Assembly (NCBI GenBank): GCA_039819485.1
Contig: JBCBRY010000006.1
Coordinates: 62,001 to 126,000, forward strand
DNA length: 64,000 nt
Direction: 5' to 3'
Origin: UBA6168 sp039819485
Lineage (GTDB): Bacteria; Bacteroidota; Bacteroidia; Chitinophagales; Saprospiraceae
Part shown: piece by piece, positions 34,855 through 45,400 of the stretch
How the letters are laid out: every line of letters starts with the position of its first letter
Numbering within the stretch: position 1 is the stretch's first letter
Program-made: the position numbers and the translations under genes
The notes under the pieces: model-generated
Told to the model about the DNA's origin: nothing
Seen by the model: only the letters and a program-made list of their open reading frames with translations
Databases searched by the model: none

Positions 34855-35721
34855 TTAATTCAGGCTGAAATTCAATCCTTTACTTTGGATTTTGGCCTGC
34901 AATTTCTTCAATCCTTTGTACTTAATCTGACGCACACGTTCTTTCCCCACACCCATCAATTCGCTGATTTCTTCCAAACCACATGGCCTTTCCCTACCGA
35001 TTCCATAATACATGGACAGTACTTCTGCTTCGTTTGGCTGTAGGCCATTGAGCAACATTTGTACTTCTTTTTGTAGAGATTCGACTTGCGCAACTTTGGT
35101 ATCAGGACGTGCGACTCCTTGGTCTTCCAAGAAATAAGTTAAGCTTGTTTCTTCCCCATCCTGGATAGGGGCATCCAATGAACCACAATGGTTGTTTGTC
35201 TCCAGGCATCTTTCTACTGCATCTTCTGTCATTTCAACATGAGAAGCAATTTCTTTGATGCTGGGTTCACGCTCTAAATGCTGTAACAGGTGATCCCTTG
35301 TACGAAGTACTTTCATCAGATTGGACTGGTGGTTGAAAGGAACACGGATTTTACGTGACTTTTCACCAACTGCCTGCAAGATGCTTTGGCGGATCCACCA
35401 TACGGCGTATGAGATGAATTTGAAACCTTTGGTTTCATCGAAGCGTTGAGCTGCTTTCAACAGACCGAGGTTACCTTCATTGATAAGGTCACCAAGAGAA
35501 AGGCCACAGTGTTGATATTGTTTGGCTACAGAAATAACGAATCGGAGATTGGCATTGACAATGGTTTGGAATGCATCTTGATCTCCAGCTTTGTACTTGC
35601 GAAACAAATCAACTTCCTGTTCTGGCGTAAGCAGATCATAACGGCTAACTTCCGTCATGTATTTTTCCAGCGATTTAGCGTCCCGCCGGGTAATGGACTG
35701 TGTAATAATTAAAGCTCTCAT
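34855..35721 (-). CDS. RNA polymerase sigma factor, RpoD/SigA family, short divergent form
   Basis: A 288-residue sigma-70 family protein lacking region 1.1, as in Bacteroidota. Region 1.2 is SLEKYMTEVSRYDLLTPEQEVDLF, region 2 LRFVISVAKQYQHCGLSLGD, then NEGNLGLLKAAQRFDETKGF and SYAVWWIRQSILQAV; region 3 follows; region 4 ends GVGKERVRQIKYKGLKKLQ. The primary sigma of Bacteroidota that I remember reads SRIVRLPLNQ after region 2 and GLTRERVRQIKDKAI in region 4; here these are SRKIRVPFNH and GVGKERVRQIKYKGL. It may therefore be a second, group 2-like sigma factor rather than the housekeeping one. Monocistronic, with a strong terminator. Confidence 0.9.
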   Translation of the reverse strand: MRALIITQSITRRDAKSLEKYMTEVSRYDLLTPEQEVDLFRKYKAGDQDAFQTIVNANLRFVISVAKQYQHCGLSLGDLINEGNLGLLKAAQRFDETKGFKFISYAVWWIRQSILQAVGEKSRKIRVPFNHQSNLMKVLRTRDHLLQHLEREPSIKEIASHVEMTEDAVERCLETNNHCGSLDAPIQDGEETSLTYFLEDQGVARPDTKVAQVESLQKEVQMLLNGLQPNEAEVLSMYYGIGRERPCGLEEISELMGVGKERVRQIKYKGLKKLQAKIQSKGLNFSLN

Positions 35722-35841
35722 TTCTTATTTTAAAAAGGCCTAAAAGAATTGATTTTTAAAAAAGCGGCGCAAGATAGTGTTTTAAACGTTAAATCTGCAA
35801 TTCGCGCAGCTTTTTTAGAAAAAAGGTTAAAAAATTGAGAA

Positions 35842-36192
35842 TTATATGCTTTTGATCTCTGCGCTGAGATTGTAATCTTTGACTAATTCTTCGGCAAACC
35901 TCTTATGCCCCCTTGGGGTCAACAAAAATAATTTACCTCCTTTCCTGGCAGCCAGCAAACTAAGCAACTTCCATTTTGACACCCGGTCGTGAATCATATC
36001 AGTTTTGGTAGCTATTTCAATGTAGCTTTTGCCTCCAGTTTTGAGGCCGGTAATGTCTGGAATAACTGGCTCGTCCTCTCCTTGTTTTGAGAAATGTGCA
36101 GGAGTCTCGTAATCTTCGTAATTTGCTTTGATGTTTGAAAAACCTCTTTTCTTGGCCCACTCGATCGCTTTTTCAAAATATTCGTTTTCCAT
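35842..36192 (-). CDS. Conserved small protein, possibly nuclease-fold
   Basis: A 116-residue soluble protein starting MENEYFEKAIEWAKKRGFSN. The middle segment VIPDITGLKTGGKSYIEIATKT has an Asp followed 13 residues later by Glu and then Lys, which loosely recalls PD-(D/E)xK nuclease or Holliday-junction-resolvase-like folds, and the C-terminal half has a WKLLSLLAARKGGKLFLLTPRGH strand-helix pattern typical of such folds. The Glu-x-Lys spacing is imperfect, so activity is doubtful. No neighbours give context: sigma factor upstream on the map, transferase homologue on the other side. Function unknown. Confidence 0.6.
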   Translation of the reverse strand: MENEYFEKAIEWAKKRGFSNIKANYEDYETPAHFSKQGEDEPVIPDITGLKTGGKSYIEIATKTDMIHDRVSKWKLLSLLAARKGGKLFLLTPRGHKRFAEELVKDYNLSAEIKSI

Positions 36193-36554
36193 TGTTAAGA
36201 TTTTATATTTAAGATTTCAGTTGAATCAATTGACAGTCACGTCAGATCAAGCATCCAAGGTAATAATCCCTATTAAAATTGGGTCAGTTTTGTTCAAAAA
36301 AATTGGAAATGATGTAGGTAGGAGAAAACAAAGTGTTGAATCTAAGTGCTGCATATATATAACTAACGTAAAAAATTGAAATAAGTTTTATGAAAGCGTA
36401 AAAAATACACTTTGACATTGACTTACTATCTGAAAGAAACATAGAAAATTAAACAAACAGCCGTTAATTTAGTTGGACAAGCCGTGGATTATTTTCCAAA
36501 TCAAGAAGGAATTATCTGTAAAATTCCACAACTCGAACAAATAATTAACACTTA
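36193..36554. other. 362-bp AT-rich intergenic region
   Basis: Separates the small nuclease-fold candidate from the end of the tRNA-protein transferase homologue. I see no ORF with coding character, no tRNA and no convincing hairpin. It should contain the promoter of the 116-residue protein. Confidence 0.4.
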
Positions 36555-37643
36555 TCAAGGATTGGAATCCGTGCTTTTACCCCTTAAATTCTCGATGCCC
36601 GATTTTAATTCGGACAGGTCTGTGTAAACCCCCATTAGTTGAAAAGGGACAAAAGAATCGGACGTTGTCTGGTTTTCAGCATAAAGAGAACGATTCGCAA
36701 ATAATACAAATTTGTTATGGTAAGGGTCCCATGCCACCTGGATAAACAGTTTATCAAGTCCTTCCTTTTCAGACTCACCAACTACTAAAAATTCATAGTT
36801 TGAAAGGGCAAACTCATACCTTGGCAAATTCAATTTTTTAAAGGCTTTAACAGCAGATTGGAACCCCATTTCTTTTAACTTGAAATCCACTTTCTTAAGA
36901 TTATCAAATAGCCCTTCCAAAATCCAATCTTCTGGTTTGAGTTCGTTCCAGGGCCTCCATGTTCCTTGTAAATAATGATAGAACTCTACGTTGCCAGGTC
37001 TTAGCTTGTATTGAAACATCGATGAATTCTTTGCATAGAACCCTGGATAGTAGTGATCCAGCTCGTTTTCGATACAATATTGCAATTCCATCAACATGGT
37101 AAATAATCCCAGGCTGAACTTTCTGTACCCAAAATCATAGGCTGCTTCCAACGAGGCAATACTAGTGTGACCACGGTCAAATAAACTAAATGCTATCAGT
37201 TTTCCTCGATCATATACCCCAACTTCGTACGTTTGAAAAGAGGAAGTATCAATACCTTTAAACAGGTGATTGGCCAAATTCGGAACTACGTTCCATTTAT
37301 GTATCATCCTTTTAAACGACTGCCAAAGGTCTTCCACTTCATTTCTTGGAACAAAAGGCCTGATCCGAACTTCAAATTGTGAGCAGTTTCTCCTCAAGAT
37401 CTTTCGCAAGCTTTTCTTCCACTTATAATCCTTGACAACTACACGTAACATTACCACAGGCTTCCATTGGTTATCGACGTACCTTCCGAAAGAAGTAACG
37501 ACGTGCCTGTCAGTCCTGAACCATCCCGAACGAAGCATTTCGTCTATTTCGTGCGGGGAAAGTTGCCATACCTGGAACCTTCCAAAAGACACATTTGGAA
37601 AACGGGAGATTAACTCTTTTTGCTGATGGAAATTATTAAACAA
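36555..37643 (-). CDS. Arginyl/leucyl-tRNA-protein transferase (ATE1/Bpt) family homologue
   Basis: A 362-residue protein whose order of motifs matches aminoacyl-tRNA-protein transferases: HEIDEMLRSGWFR near the start, MLRVVVKDYKWKKSLRKIL then RNCSQFEVRIRPF, KRMIHKW, YEVGVYDRGKLIAFSLFDRG, then SLEAAYDFGYRKFSLGLFTM and YYPGFYAKNSSMFQYKLRPG (residues about 196-215). In Bpt this last block reads YYLGYWI followed by MxYKxxFxP. Such enzymes add Arg or Leu to protein N-termini and mark them for degradation. The N-terminal Cys-x-x-Cys of the family is not visible, and a C-terminal extension of about 120 residues is extra. Activity is inferred only. A TATGTTTG promoter word lies at 37675. Confidence 0.7.
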   Translation of the reverse strand: MFNNFHQQKELISRFPNVSFGRFQVWQLSPHEIDEMLRSGWFRTDRHVVTSFGRYVDNQWKPVVMLRVVVKDYKWKKSLRKILRRNCSQFEVRIRPFVPRNEVEDLWQSFKRMIHKWNVVPNLANHLFKGIDTSSFQTYEVGVYDRGKLIAFSLFDRGHTSIASLEAAYDFGYRKFSLGLFTMLMELQYCIENELDHYYPGFYAKNSSMFQYKLRPGNVEFYHYLQGTWRPWNELKPEDWILEGLFDNLKKVDFKLKEMGFQSAVKAFKKLNLPRYEFALSNYEFLVVGESEKEGLDKLFIQVAWDPYHNKFVLFANRSLYAENQTTSDSFVPFQLMGVYTDLSELKSGIENLRGKSTDSNP

Positions 37644-37674
37644 ATTCAGAATATTGAAACCTTCAATCAGGCAA

Positions 37675-37682
37675 CAAACATA
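37675..37682 (-). promoter_or_regulatory. Candidate promoter of the transferase homologue
   Basis: The minus strand reads TATGTTTG, a full match to TAnnTTTG, 32 bases before the ATG. No clear -33 element. Confidence 0.4.
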
Positions 37683-37825
37683 ATCAACTATCCATCAAAA
37701 CCTATCATCCGAAATAACATGTTTGGGTGGTTTGTCAAAATTCAAAGTCCATATTTAAAAAAAGAATTGTCGGATGAGAATTAATTGAAGTGACATTGAT
37801 GTGAACTTATCAAACGAAAATCCTC

Positions 37826-37833
37826 TATGTTTG
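37826..37833 (+). promoter_or_regulatory. Candidate promoter of the 353-residue T9SS protein
   Basis: TATGTTTG followed by TGTTTC matches TAnnTTTG, about 90 bases before the start at 37923. Confidence 0.4.
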
Positions 37834-37922
37834 TGTTTCACCGACCTTGAAATGGTTAACCTAATTTTAAGCAAACCCCCACAATTCACAAATTCTTCAT
37901 TAAGACCATTAAAATCTTGTTT

Positions 37923-38984
37923 ATGAAAAAGTCCATTTTACTTCTATTATTTTCAGGTTTCAGCTTTTTCTATCTGCATTCACAAATAACGATCAATTCT
38001 GATGATATCATTGCAGTTGATTTTGTGGCCAATCAAACGACAGACACTCTTCCTGATCCTTCCATTCTGGAAGGGGGAGTCGGTCAAACGACATGGGACT
38101 TCACGGCTTTAAAGGATGAGCTCGCTGCACAGTTTGTTTTTTTTGAGCCAGAATCGACGCCTTATGCTGCCTCTTTTCCAAGTTCAAACCTTGCCTTAGA
38201 GATAGAACCTGAACTGTTTGCCTACATGATTCAAGATGATGAAAAGATTGAAGTTATTGGGATAGAAGGGTTTCAGGATTTTGCAGGGTTTGCCCTTACT
38301 GGAAAACTGACCGTCACCCCGGGGCAAAGCTTGATCCGCTTTCCTGCCACTTTTGGCGACCAATACCAGGAAGTTGTTGTTCAACAGGGGCAAGTACCCG
38401 GTAGCGATGTTGGCTTCCCTACAATTGACAGTGTAAGGCTTACTTCTACCGTCACAAGAATTGTTGAAATAGACGCGTATGGCATAATGGAGACTCCAGT
38501 AGGATCTTACAATACAATCCGGTCTACGGAAACTGAAACTACAGAGGCGGTTGTGGAAAACCTAAACAACGGCCAATGGGTACCATTTTTTGATCTTTCC
38601 CCTGACACATTGATCAATTACAATTGGTGGACCATTGAAGACGGACTTGCTTTTCCTGTCGTTCAATTGGAGTTTGATCCGGCAAATGGAACAAGGGAAG
38701 TGGTATGGCTACAAGAGCTCATCAGTTCGGTAAAGGATTTTGAGATACATGCCAACCTGTACCCTAACCCCGCTTCTGATTATCTACAAATCGATTTTAT
38801 TGAATTAATGGACGGAAGCATTGAGCTTTACAACCTGAACGGAACGCTTGCACAGCAGCTCAAAATTAACCGTCAGCATAATCATAAAATCGACGTTTCA
38901 TCCCTGCAACCTGGTGTTTTCATTTTATTGCTAAGGGATGATTCGAACAAAGCAATAGGTGCCAAAAAAGTAGAAATATTTTAA
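37923..38984 (+). CDS. Secreted protein with T9SS sorting domain, unknown function
   Basis: A 353-residue protein; ATG at 37923 gives signal peptide MKKSILLLLFSGFSFFYLHSQ. The central part (residues 22-265) is mostly beta strand with DTLPDPSILEGGVGQTTWDF and SVRLTSTVTRIVEIDAYG, resembling uncharacterised Bacteroidota exoproteins. Residues from NLYPNPASDYLQIDF to GAKKVEIF are a type A T9SS domain, so it is exported through the outer membrane. It opens the plus-strand exoprotein island and has its own promoter word and a strong terminator. No enzymatic motif is seen. Confidence 0.82.
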   Translation: MKKSILLLLFSGFSFFYLHSQITINSDDIIAVDFVANQTTDTLPDPSILEGGVGQTTWDFTALKDELAAQFVFFEPESTPYAASFPSSNLALEIEPELFAYMIQDDEKIEVIGIEGFQDFAGFALTGKLTVTPGQSLIRFPATFGDQYQEVVVQQGQVPGSDVGFPTIDSVRLTSTVTRIVEIDAYGIMETPVGSYNTIRSTETETTEAVVENLNNGQWVPFFDLSPDTLINYNWWTIEDGLAFPVVQLEFDPANGTREVVWLQELISSVKDFEIHANLYPNPASDYLQIDFIELMDGSIELYNLNGTLAQQLKINRQHNHKIDVSSLQPGVFILLLRDDSNKAIGAKKVEIF

Positions 38985-39035
38985 TAGAACTTTAGCTGAG
39001 CATCTTCTTCTTTCAAATAAATCAATATTTTTAAC

Positions 39036-39077
39036 AAAGCCCTTACGTCAATCTGAATCAAGACGTAAGGGCTTTTT
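39036..39077 (+). terminator. Rho-independent terminator
   Basis: AAAGCCCTTACGTC at 39036-39049 pairs perfectly with GACGTAAGGGCTTT at 39062-39075, and T residues follow. It ends the 353-residue protein's transcript. Confidence 0.93.
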
Positions 39078-39486
39078 CTATTGTAGGGCATCGTAGTTTT
39101 CACGCTGTTTTATTAGTTCATCCTCAACAAAGGCAAGCTGACAGGAATTTTGGTACAATTGTTGGCAAAAAGCAGGATTGTCTTCCTACTCGAAACTCCC
39201 ATCAATTCTTCCCCCCTGATATTTTTTACTTCTCGTTGAATTTTTCAACAACAGGCTCAAACGATAAAACGAAACTATGAGATTGAACACCCTTACTTTC
39301 CGATTCCTTTCTCATATTAACAGTTTGTTTTTCGCTTGCACAGTCTTTTGAAGTCACCTTCAAAAAGCCCAGTAATCAAAGAAACAACTACAGGACTCAC
39401 TTAACACAAAAATAAAAGGGCAAAAAATTAGTACGAGGATCCAAAAGATAGATTTTCCAGCTAAGGTCCTTTTATAAAAAAGAACT
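39078..39486. other. Intergenic leader region of the giant adhesin gene
   Basis: About 410 bases before the 3150-residue gene. The only reading frame of note is a 24-codon one at 39277-39351, rich in Phe and Leu, with no further support. No clear TAnnTTTG promoter or structured RNA was found. Confidence 0.35.
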
Positions 39487-42400
39487 ATGAACTTTTGTAC
39501 AACCAGTATCAAAATTTTCTTTACTACTATCTGGTTGTTTATCGTCATCCAACCATCGCTGGCCGACAGGCCAGATGCCAAATCTCTTTCGGCTTTGGAA
39601 TCCACGGTTGAATGTAACGATCAACATTTTTTATCAGAAGCCGATTTCGAGCTACCCATGGCTCCCTGTATTTTGATTCAAAATCCTGAATTTGACGCAA
39701 GTCTCACCGATTGGACAGAAGTGGGAACTGCTTCCAGCACAACTGATGCTTATGCCGGAACTCACGCTGCCGAAATTGGTGGGATCTCAGGAATGATCAT
39801 TCAGACCCATACAGGAATTACCGAAGGAAATATTTATACACTTTCTGCCTATGCCAAACGATCCGGATATACTTTCTGGACGGCGATTGGCATCGCCTTT
39901 TATGATGCCTCATTTAATGCACTTTCCAATAATTTCACATCCATCACTTCCACATCTTACAGCCTTCATGAAGTTTCAGCAATTGCACCAGCGGGTGCCG
40001 TCTACGTTGAGGTGTATGCCAGGCAATTTGGGTTTGGTACGGTAACCGTCGACGAATTTTGCCTCGAAGAAACCGTTATTGTGATCGGAGATTGCATTCT
40101 GATGCAAAATCCTGATTTCGAAGACAACCTGAATGGCTGGTTTGGATCCGGTTCGGTCACAACTTCAACGGATTCTTATACTGGAAACAATGCGGCTGAA
40201 CTGATCAGCAACGGCACTTACATATATCAAAGATTAAGTGTTACGCCAGGAATGACATACGAACTAAACACTTATGCAAAAGTAGGGAGCAGCCCACCTA
40301 ATTATGCCGAAATTTTTATGGATTGGCGAGACGCCAATGGGAACCTATTGGGGACAATTTATCAACCGGTCTTAAGAGAAGTAAATGAATACGCGTGGTT
40401 CTCTTTAAAAGGAGAAGCACCTCCAAATGCCGCCTATGCAGATGTAGGGGCTTACAAAACAGGTGGTTCCAGTCGAAGGTTACTAGTGGATGAATTTTGT
40501 TTCAGTGTTAGCAATCAGCTTGGCGGTGATGATTTTGATTTGACGTGTGGTTGCTCTGACAACATGTTACCAAACGGAGGATATGAACACAACAATGTCT
40601 GGTCTTCCTATCCTTATAATATAGAGGGTATTCCAGCCAACGGTATCAGCGACAATGACGATTATAAAGTACCACCGTACGAATCAGATATTTCTTCGAA
40701 CTACGCATTTTATCTGTATGATCAAAATGATATAATCAATAATCCAGAAGGTGACCATTTCCTAATGTTGGTAGACAACAATGATGAGTGGCACGCCAAT
40801 CTCGATTTTGACGACAATTTACTGCTGCAAAATGGACAGTCTTACACTCTCTGTTTCTATGCCGCTGCCTGGACAACGGGGTTGCATAGCTGGGGTTTAC
40901 CCTCTGGTATAACACAAACTCAAAATGCAGGTGTAATCAACCTGGGTTTGGAATTTGATAGTGGATACGAGGAAGTTTTTGCATGGTCTATTCCTTCTTC
41001 GACTTCATTCAATGATTTGAGCTGGACAAAGTTCTCCTACACCTTCACTTACAACGGCACCGATCCAATCAATGGGTTCGTCTTAACCAATGACAGAAAC
41101 AATGTTGGAACGGTCATCGATGCAGTCTCTCTGACCAGGACAGATTGCCTTCCTACCAAAGAATGTTCCACCAACGGTCTGAATTACGAGAGGTGGGAAA
41201 ACATATCCAGTCATGATATAAAAGAAATGTTGTGGGATCCAAACTTCCCTAACAATTACGATTTTAATGACATTATTACTGATTATCAGGGCCCAAGCAA
41301 TTTTGCCGATAGCTATGGTAGTCGTGTATACGGATATATAGTTCCATCACAGACAGGTAACTATACGTTCAATGTGACAGGTGACGATGACGTACTTTTT
41401 TACCTCAGTACAGACTCCACTTATGTCAATAAAAGCCAAGTCGCTTATATTGATGGGTGGACGAGCATTACTGAACACAACAAATACTCCTCACAAACTT
41501 CTAACACTATTTATTTAGAAGCCGGAGAAAAGTATTTCACAGAACTATTACATAAAGAAGGCTGGGGAGGAGACCATTTCCAGGTTTATTGGAGGACTCC
41601 CTCCAATTCCAGTTGGAACATTGTACCAAACGCTAATTTGAGACCTGTATGTTACGCTGAAATCTGCGACAACGGCCTTGATGACGATTTGGATGGCCTG
41701 GTGGATTGCGAAGACGATGATTGCAGTGGATCCATGACTACCACCTATACCGTCATAGACGAAAATTGTGGTTCCGGGGGTGGAGAGATCGACCTCACTG
41801 TGCCAAGCATTGATGCACCATTGTCATACGTTTGGTCGGATATGCCGATGGCCGCCTGGTGGACATTTGAAGGATCGACCGAAGACGTTTCCGGCAACCT
41901 CAATCATGCAAACTACACTTCAGGTTCGTTGTCTTTCGACAATGATGCCGTTGAAGGCAACAATGTAGCCTACTTTAATGGGAATACACGCATTCGGTAC
42001 AGTATAGATAACGGCTTCATGGAGGTGCCCGTATCAGAACTCTCTGTCAGTATGTGGGTCAAGCCAGATAATTTATCTGGTATCAGAACACTGTTCGATG
42101 AAGGTGGATCTACCGGAGGACGAGGAATGGCTATTCGTTTGAATAATGACCGACTATCGGCCGGAGTTAGGAATGGAGGCAATACCTTGTTTCATGACGA
42201 ATCACATCAATTCCCCAATGATGGACAATGGCACCACGTAGCTGCGGTTTTTGACAATGGTGAATTCACGGTCTATTTAGATGGTGTTCCCAGTTCTACT
42301 CAAACTGCTTCTTTTACCTCGATTGAGAAACATGGGAACAATGGGGGCATAGGAGGTAATTTCGGTGGAAGTGTTTTGAATAGTGGAAGTACCAGATACC

Positions 42401-45400
42401 GCGGGTATATGGATGATGTACGATATTATCTTATCGGGCTCAACGCAAATCAGGTAGCTGATTTGGCAAGAAACGATGGAGATCGTTTCAATCTATTTGC
42501 CGGCACTTATACCGTTTCCGTAAATACTTCGTCTGGCTGTTCTTTTGACGAAACCATCGTCGTTAACAGTTCTGCCAACCATGACAACGGAGGTTTAATA
42601 ACGGGCAACGAAGTATCGTGTTTATCCTCTTTCGATCCTGGTTTAATCACCAGCACCAGCACCGCAAGCGGCGGCGGCTCTGGTACTACTGAATATCAAT
42701 GGCAGTTGAGCACAGATAATGGATCAACCTGGACAGATATACCAGGAGCGACCAGCGAAAACTATAACCCCGTATCAATTTCAACTACAACCCAATACCG
42801 CCGAGGAGGAAGATTAATGCCTTGTCTGGCCTGGGTTTATTCCGATATAGTTACTAAATCCATCAATACAAATTTCACCGAAGCAGGTACCATCACTGGG
42901 GAAGAAGAGGTTTGTGGCACCTATGATCCTGGGACCATTACTGAAACAAATGCACCCGTAGGTGGATCAGGTGGTTCTACTGAATTTCAGTGGCAACAAA
43001 CCACCGATACACTTGCCGGTTGGTCGGATATTGCAGGTGCTACTTCGGTCGACTATGATCCGTCATCTATCAGTACCACCACCTATTTCAGAAGGAATGC
43101 CAGAAGAACACCTTGTTCTGATTATGTTTCATCCAACATTGTGGTTAAAACAGTAGTCAACAATTATACTGACGGAGGCTTGATTGCCGGCACAGAAGAA
43201 ATGTGCGGAAGTTTTGACCCAGACCTGATCTCAAGTATAACCACGCCAAGTGGCGGAAACGATGGTTCTGTAATTTACATATGGGAACGAAGTACGGATG
43301 GTGTAGTATGGTCACAGATTGGAGGCTCCAATACCGAAACATACAACCCGACCACCGTTATCCAAACGACTTATTTCCGTCGGGGTTCCCGTCGGTCTCC
43401 ATGTTTGGCATTTATTTATTCCAATATTGTTGAAAAAACTGTGGCTGTGAATTTCACGGCGGGTGGCATCATTGAAGGTGATCAGTCGGTTTGTGGAGAT
43501 TATGATCCATTCAACATTACAAGCCTGACAGATCCTTCAGGGGGCGTTGATGGAACACTGGTCTATCAATGGCAGCAAAGCACTGATAATGGCGCAAACT
43601 GGACCGTAATTCCAGGTGCCGCCGATGCTGAATATGATCCTGGTATAATAACACAATCTACTCTTTTCAGAAGACAGTCAAGAAGATCACCATGTTCTTC
43701 GTGGATCAATTCCAACTCCATCAGCAAAGAAAAAAGAGATTTACCGGTTCCTGTGCTGGTCGATGCTCCTACACCAATCAATGGTTTCATTTGTGAATGG
43801 ATGAGCTATCCTTACGAATCACAAGATGAAGGTGCTGGTGCGACTTATTTCTGGGATTTCGGAACTTATGCAATTCCAAATACTGCAACCGGAAGAGGTC
43901 CGCACAATATTACCTATAACGTACCCGGAACACTCACTTCAACAACTGTAACCGCAGAACTGACAGTTTACAAAAATGGCTGTGCGGGAATCGGAACAAC
44001 GGATTTTGAAGTCCGTCCGCAAATCGTAGTTACCGATATCACCGTAACTGATCCCGAAAACTGTAATAGCAGCAATGGTGCTATTGATGTTACTACCCTC
44101 CACCCTGCGGGTACATTTGTGGAAGGAAGTGTTGATGGAGGAGTGACCTGGAACCCGGAACCCATCAACATCGGAAACCTTGCCGCTGGTGTTTATGAGC
44201 TTTGGTTGAGATATGACGGAGGTGAGTGTGAACAGGTCTGGGGCAATGTTACCGTTACTGACCCAGGTAGTCTTACCGCAGACATCCAACTTTCAACAAC
44301 GGAGACCTGCAACAATACTTTTTTCACAGTGGAAGCCATTCCAGTCGGTAGTGGCAATCCGGATTACTCATGGGACTTCGGCCCGAGTGCGAGCCCAGTC
44401 ATAGCCTATGGAGTAGGCCCTCACACTGTTTCTTACAGTGACGGGGGTGAAAAGCAGATCGAACTTACCATAAGTGAAAATTTCTGTACCGGGCTGGTCG
44501 ACACTACAATAACTATTGTTTCCACATATATGGACGGAGGTACCTTAACTGGTGATGAAGATTTATGTAGTATTGGCCCGGCAGGCATCATGGAAACGGA
44601 TATTCCTCCTTCCGGTGGACACGCAGGAACTATTGATTACCAGTGGGAATCAAGAGAGGATGATGACCTTGGTGGATGGACCGCCTGGGTAGAAATAGCA
44701 GGTGCGACCTCGGATACTTACACGCCGGCATTTATTGGAAAAAATACGCAGTTCAGAAGAAAAGTAAGACGCCTGCCTTGTTTGGACTGGGCTTATTCCG
44801 CCGAAGTCGAAAAGCGAGTTTCCGGAACGCCACAGCCTCAGGATGACATTTACACGTCGGCCTGTCCGGGCTTTCTATTTTTCGATTACGTAAATTCTAA
44901 CGACTTAAACCTGATCAATCCGATCTATTCAATAGCAGTACCACCCTCAAACGGCACCCTTGACTTAGATACAGATGGAGAATTTGTATACACACCAAAT
45001 GCCTCATTCTGTGGATCAGATCAGTTCACTTATACTGTTTGCAACAATGGTACAACATGTTGCACAAATGCTACTGTAATCATTGACCTCTCCGATTCTG
45101 AATCCCCGATCCTTCAAAACATACCTGATGATTTAATCATCTCTTGTGATGACGAAGTGCCATTGGCCCCGATCGTTGACGCTTGGGAAAATTGCCAAAA
45201 TGTAACACTTGGGCTGGATGAAGAATCAAACCAGGGAGAACTGGACAGTTGTTCGATTTACAATTACAACCTGTGGCGTACCTGGACGGCCTCTGACTAC
45301 TGTGGCAATAATGCTTCTGAACAACAGACCATTTCCATACAAGACAACACGGCCCCAGATATTTATCGAATTTATACCCTGCCAAATGGTAAAAAAATGG

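Noticed and set aside
39277..39351. 24-codon ORF before the giant gene
   Set aside because: Too short, no similarity recognised, and Phe/Leu content is expected in AT-rich DNA.
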